A DNA stretch of 64,000 nucleotides from the NCBI RefSeq assembly GCF_020805785.1, contig NZ_JAJGZV010000009.1:62001-126000 (forward strand), read 5' to 3'. The translations under genes were made by a program, and so were the position numbers. The DNA comes from Flavobacterium chungbukense. GTDB lineage: Bacteria > Bacteroidota > Bacteroidia > Flavobacteriales > Flavobacteriaceae. Below are positions 60,586-64,000 of the stretch, in pieces. Within the stretch, counting starts at the first letter, position 1, and each line of letters starts with the position of its first letter. The notes under the pieces were generated by a model. That model was not told the origin of the DNA and searched no databases. It saw nothing but the letters and a program-made list of their open reading frames with translations.

Positions 60586-61206
60586 TTATCTAATACTATC
60601 GTGCGAATGAGTTTGCACGCCGTTATTCCATAAAGTAAGAATGTCTGTTGCAACAGCAGCGCCACTTCCGGCGGCAATTGCCAATTGACTTCTCCATCCT
60701 GCCAAAGTTCCAATTGCATAAATGCCATCAGCAACTTTATGATCTTCATTTTTAAGTTGAATACGTTGTTTTTCTGGAAGTGCTTTTTTGTGAGGTTCAA
60801 CAAATTGCATTAAACCTTCAATGTCAAAAGTATTTGCAGAACCAATTCCCACAACGATGTTTTTTGTTTTGTAAGAATTTTTGTTGGTAACTACAGTAAA
60901 TTCAGGATAAGTGCCCTCAACTCTAATTACTTTTTCGTTTGCAATTTGAGTAATATGCGGGTAAGTAGTCGCTAAATCCTGCGTGCTTTCTGTAAGCAGT
61001 TCAGAACCTAATTTTCCTGGTGTAATTCCGTAAGCGTTATAAAATATTGCCTCTTGTAAAGAAGAATTTTTCTGGTGGGTAAAAATTCCGATATTTTTGT
61101 CAGTAACAAATGCCTTGTTTTTTGCGGATCCTAAAACTAGAGCACAGGACATACCTGAAACTCCTCCGCCTATAATTAAAACATCAAACATATTATCTGT
61201 TGTCAT
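60586..61206 (-). CDS. FAD-dependent oxidoreductase (thioredoxin-reductase-like)
   Basis: 206 residues. The dinucleotide motif is VLIIGGGVSGMSCALVLG at about 9-26, and VADGIYAIGTLAGWRSQLAI near the C-terminus is the second FAD contact. The redox-active CxxC of thioredoxin reductase and the NADPH domain are absent, so the protein is shorter than true TrxB. An alternative ATG at 61191 gives MFDVLIIGGG. It overlaps the upstream small membrane protein gene by 14 nt. Confidence 0.85.
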   Translation of the reverse strand: MTTDNMFDVLIIGGGVSGMSCALVLGSAKNKAFVTDKNIGIFTHQKNSSLQEAIFYNAYGITPGKLGSELLTESTQDLATTYPHITQIANEKVIRVEGTYPEFTVVTNKNSYKTKNIVVGIGSANTFDIEGLMQFVEPHKKALPEKQRIQLKNEDHKVADGIYAIGTLAGWRSQLAIAAGSGAAVATDILTLWNNGVQTHSHDSIR

Positions 61207-61396
61207 TCATTTTTTCCTCGATTCTTTTTGAAATTCTAAAAATCAAAAGAATCAGAACAGCGCAAAATGAAGCGGCGATTCCAATAAAAGCTACAATACT
61301 GTCTCCTTGAAAAGGATTTTTAAAGTCTAATAGCGTAATATTAAAAACAATTAAAGCTAATGCTAAAAGCACTAAGATTGAAGTAAAAATTTTCAT
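61193..61396 (-). CDS. Small two-helix membrane protein
   Basis: 67 residues: helices at about 4-24 and 34-53 and a charged tail. No family recognised. It is translationally coupled to the FAD oxidoreductase downstream (overlap of 14 nt), so it may be its membrane partner. Confidence 0.65.
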   Translation of the reverse strand: MKIFTSILVLLALALIVFNITLLDFKNPFQGDSIVAFIGIAASFCAVLILLIFRISKRIEEKMNDNR

Positions 61397-61500
61397 AAGA
61401 TTGTTTCTGTTTGGTCTAAAATAATAAAGTAGAACTCCTTAAAAATGACTAAGAGTTATATTTTAGAATATTTTATGGGGTAAATTTATAAAAATAAATT

Positions 61501-62079
61501 TTAGACAAACAAACCTTTAACATTAGCAGCGAATAATTTAACAGCAATTGCTAAAAGTATCACACCAAATGTCTTACGAACGACTCCAAGTCCGTTTTCT
61601 CCTAACAAATTTTCGATTTTTTTAGAAGATTTCAAAACGATATAAACCAAAATGATATTCAGTAAAATCGCAATGATAATATTAATAGTGTGAAATTGAG
61701 ATCGAAGCGATAATAATGTAGTCATAGTTCCTGCTCCTGCGATTAATGGAAATGCCAAAGGAACGATAGAAGCAGATCCTGGTTCTTCGTCACGGTAAAT
61801 TCTAATTCCTAAAATCATTTCTAAAGCTAGAAAGAATAAAACGAAAGATCCGGCAACGGCAAATGAATGTACATCAATGCCAATTAAGTTTAATAATCCC
61901 TCTCCAACAAAAAGAAAAACAATCATGATAGCACCGGCAACAATAGAAGCTTTTTCAGATTCTATATGTCCCACTTTTGCTCTTAAATTGACAATAATCG
62001 GAATTGAACCTACAATATCAATCACTGCAAAAAGCACCATACTAACGGTAACGATTTCTTTAAGGTCTATATCTAACAT
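61501..62079 (-). CDS. MarC-family membrane protein
   Basis: 192 residues with six membrane helices. DIVGSIPIIVNL and PLAFPLIAGAGTMTTLLSLR are characteristic of MarC. It was once thought to confer multiple antibiotic resistance, but the function is unresolved. TACTTTTG lies upstream at 62114-62121 (minus strand). Confidence 0.93.
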   Translation of the reverse strand: MLDIDLKEIVTVSMVLFAVIDIVGSIPIIVNLRAKVGHIESEKASIVAGAIMIVFLFVGEGLLNLIGIDVHSFAVAGSFVLFFLALEMILGIRIYRDEEPGSASIVPLAFPLIAGAGTMTTLLSLRSQFHTINIIIAILLNIILVYIVLKSSKKIENLLGENGLGVVRKTFGVILLAIAVKLFAANVKGLFV

Positions 62080-62113
62080 ATCGCTTTGATTTTTAAGGTT
62101 TAAAAAACTGCTG

Positions 62114-62121
62114 CAAAAGTA
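62114..62121 (-). promoter_or_regulatory. -7 element for the marC-like gene
   Basis: TACTTTTG on the minus strand, 34 nt before the start codon. Confidence 0.5.
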
Positions 62122-62223
62122 GTTAATAAAGTTAGGTGATTTTTCGATAGTCTGTATTTTTGTTATAAAAACATGTTTATGTTGTTAAAAAAGTGATATT
62201 TGTAACAATTATAGTTTTTGTCA

Positions 62224-62342
62224 CAGAGTATCGCAAAGATTTTCCGCAAAGATTCACGAAGTAATATTCTAAAAAGTATATAAAAAAAGAGAATCTTTGT
62301 GAATCTTTGCGAGAAACTTCTGCGAATCTTTGCGGTACATTT
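62224..62342. repeat. Inverted repeat of GCAAAGATT words
   Basis: TCGCAAAGATTTTCCGCAAAG and ATTCACGAAG face GAATCTTTGTGAATCTTTGCG and CGAATCTTTGCGG across an AT-rich centre. It shares words with the nested repeat at 17123-17268. It fills most of the 318-base gap 62080-62397, together with a TATCTTTG box at 62362-62369. Confidence 0.7.
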
Positions 62343-62397
62343 TTTATGTGCTTTCTTTGACTATCTTTGCACTTTATAAATAACAGTATTTTATATC

Positions 62398-62967
62398 ATG
62401 TTTCAGTTAGGGAAAACTATTATTTCAGAAGATATTCTGGAAAAAGAATTTGTTTGCAACTTGTCAGCTTGTAAAGGGGCTTGTTGCGTTGATGGAGATG
62501 CGGGCGCGCCTTTGAATGAGGCTGAAACGAAAATCTTAGAAGAAATTTATCCGAAAGTAAAACCCTTTTTAAGAAAAGAGGGAATTGCTGCAATAGAAGC
62601 GCAAGGAACTTGGGTAACCGGAACCGATGGTGATCTTGAAACACCGCTTATTGATAATAAAGATTGCGCTTATGTAATTTTTGATGGTAAAACTGCGCTT
62701 TGCGGAATTGAGCAGGCTTACAATCAAGGAATCGTAGATTGGAAGAAACCTGTTTCTTGTCATTTATATCCGATTCGCGTAAAAGATTTCACGGAATTTG
62801 CCGCAGTGAATTATGATAAATGGGATATTTGCGATGATGCTTGTTCGTTAGGAAAAGAATTAGAGGTTCCAGTTTATAAATTTGTAAAAGAAGCGCTAAT
62901 CCGTCGTTTTGGACAAGACTGGTATTTGGAACTTGAAAAAGTAGCAGAAGAACATAAAAATTCGTAA
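62398..62967 (+). CDS. DUF3109 cysteine-rich protein
   Basis: 189 residues. Cysteine-rich sequence CNLSACKGACCVDGDAG at the N-terminus and CALC-type spacing later (LCGIEQAYNQG, SCHLYPIRV, DICDDACSLG) match DUF3109, a family with conserved cysteines that probably bind an iron-sulfur cluster or metal (related to the YkgJ group). Function unknown. It precedes nrdB but has no clear link to it. Confidence 0.9.
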   Translation: MFQLGKTIISEDILEKEFVCNLSACKGACCVDGDAGAPLNEAETKILEEIYPKVKPFLRKEGIAAIEAQGTWVTGTDGDLETPLIDNKDCAYVIFDGKTALCGIEQAYNQGIVDWKKPVSCHLYPIRVKDFTEFAAVNYDKWDICDDACSLGKELEVPVYKFVKEALIRRFGQDWYLELEKVAEEHKNS

Positions 62968-63302
62968 AATCAGCATTCAAAATTATAGTCATTTTGACTA
63001 CTTCTTTTAACTCAAAAAAATAAAGTTTTAGCTCAAAAAAAACTTTTTAAAACTATTTGTAATTTCTTGCTTTTTATTTCAAAAAGTCTATATTTTACAG
63101 GGCTTCAAGCTATAATTGTTTGATTTAAATGCTTCATTTACAGTAAATTGATTATTGTGTGAAAAATGTTTCAAAAATTTAACGTTGTTAAAAACTACAT
63201 CAAATTGTGAATAAGTTTGACTTTCATTTTTGACGTTAATTGACAATCTTTGTAGTCTACTGAATCAGTAAAAATTCAATAAAAAAATTAACAGAATCTG
63301 TC
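62968..63302. other. nrdB upstream gap
   Basis: 335 AT-rich bases without a convincing gene. GACAATCTTTG at 63242-63252 is near the -7 consensus. I see no clear palindromic NrdR box. Confidence 0.4.
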
Positions 63303-64000
63303 ATGTCACAAATCGAACCAATATTACAAGAAAATAAAAACCGTTTCGTTATTTTTCCGATTAAACATCATGATATTTGGGAATGGTACAAAAAGATGGA
63401 AGCAAGTTTTTGGACTGCCGAAGAAATCGACTTGCACCAAGATTTGACAGACTGGAATAATAAATTGAATGACGACGAAAGATACTTCATCAAGCATATT
63501 TTAGCATTCTTTGCAGCTTCTGACGGAATTGTAAATGAAAACTTGGCTGAGAACTTTGTAAACGAAGTGCAATATGCTGAAGCAAAATTTTTCTACGGAT
63601 TTCAAATCATGATGGAGAATATTCACAGTGAGACATATTCTTTGTTGATTGATACGTATGTAAAAGACGAAGCTGAAAAAACAGAATTGTTTAATGCTTT
63701 GGAAGTTTTTCCTGCAATTGCTAAAAAAGCAGAATGGGCTTTAAAATGGATCGAGTCTGATTCGTTTGCTGAAAGACTTATTGCTTTTGCTGCCGTTGAA
63801 GGAATCTTTTTCTCAGGTGCTTTCTGCTCAATTTATTGGTTGAAAAAACGTGGTTTAATGCCAGGTTTAACATTCTCTAATGAGTTGATTTCTCGTGACG
63901 AAGGCGTACATTGTGATTTTGCAGTTCACTTGCACAATCATCATTTGGTAAACAAAGTGCCAAAAGAAAGAATTAAAGAAATCATTGTTGATGCTTTAGA
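63303..64000 (+). CDS. nrdB: Ribonucleotide reductase small subunit, N-terminal part (cut by window edge)
   Basis: The first 232 codons of class I ribonucleotide reductase beta. Iron ligands are visible in FAASDGIVNENLAENF and in YAEAKFFYGFQIMMENIHSE, and the radical tyrosine is probably that of NIHSETYSLLI. A second helix pair carries FAAVEGIFFSGAFCSIYW and ISRDEGVHCDFAVHL. It makes deoxyribonucleotides together with NrdA, which is not in the window. Confidence 0.96.
   Translation, partial: MSQIEPILQENKNRFVIFPIKHHDIWEWYKKMEASFWTAEEIDLHQDLTDWNNKLNDDERYFIKHILAFFAASDGIVNENLAENFVNEVQYAEAKFFYGFQIMMENIHSETYSLLIDTYVKDEAEKTELFNALEVFPAIAKKAEWALKWIESDSFAERLIAFAAVEGIFFSGAFCSIYWLKKRGLMPGLTFSNELISRDEGVHCDFAVHLHNHHLVNKVPKERIKEIIVDAL

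Noticed and set aside
61501..62079. MarC protein as an antibiotic-resistance determinant
   Set aside because: The family name is historical and resistance is not supported; no mar regulators are nearby.

Overview
The window is a low-GC chromosomal segment from a Flavobacterium-like member of the Bacteroidota. The evidence is the gene repertoire (DUF5686, DUF4271, DUF4296, DUF3098, a T9SS sorting tail, TonB receptors with a carboxypeptidase-like regulatory domain), the A-rich ribosome-binding regions, promoters of the TTTG-N19/20-TAnnTTTG type, and short intergenic palindromes typical of the genus. It begins inside asnS and ends inside nrdB. I saw no tRNA or rRNA gene, CRISPR array, transposase or phage gene.

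Layout. 1-13 kb: asnS, a YhcG/DUF1016 nuclease, an MMPL transporter, a LytS/LytTR pair, a Kef-type antiporter, a DUF5686 outer membrane protein, frr and pyrH. 12.7-17 kb: a thioredoxin-like protein, an unrecognised 25-codon gene, then the truB-uppP-DUF3098-ftsX cluster. 17-25 kb: a ModE-N regulator, leuS, a lipoprotein, a NarL-type two-component pair and a zinc peptidase. 25-34.5 kb: an Lrp regulator, hemD-DUF4271, a GT2-pyrC-DUF4296 operon, an epimerase, tyrS and a LuxE-like protein. 34.7-42.4 kb: a surface lipoprotein, a TonB receptor, a PhoB/PhoR-like pair and an OprP-like porin. Arrays of 11-nt-spaced TTAACA-like half-sites lie in the same register before the lipoprotein, receptor and porin genes, suggesting one phosphate-type regulon. 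42.5-48.5 kb: a glycosyltransferase, a secreted Lys/Ala-rich protein, a very large outer membrane protein and an SdpI-family gene. 54-64 kb: a GNAT, fbp, TerB, the hupE-dCMP deaminase-S41 operon, an FAD oxidoreductase, MarC, DUF3109 and nrdB.

The most unusual region is 48.2-53.9 kb. A minus-strand operon encodes proteins matching the Bacillus SdpC toxin precursor, SdpA and SdpB, followed by a DUF5808 membrane protein, with a divergent XRE regulator. An SdpI-family (immunity-type) gene lies just beyond. The operon sits between two ~495-bp direct repeats: the intact aspartokinase 3' end plus terminator, and a detached copy of the same piece. The copies differ at six coding positions and every difference is silent. 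This suggests the island arrived with an aspartokinase 3' end from a close relative. At the inner junction the aspartokinase fragment is fused in frame to the start of a small membrane protein whose paralogue lies beyond sdpI.

Intergenic regions hold several families of short palindromic repeats. One such palindrome appears to have entered the leuS reading frame and another sits twice in the DUF1016 gene.
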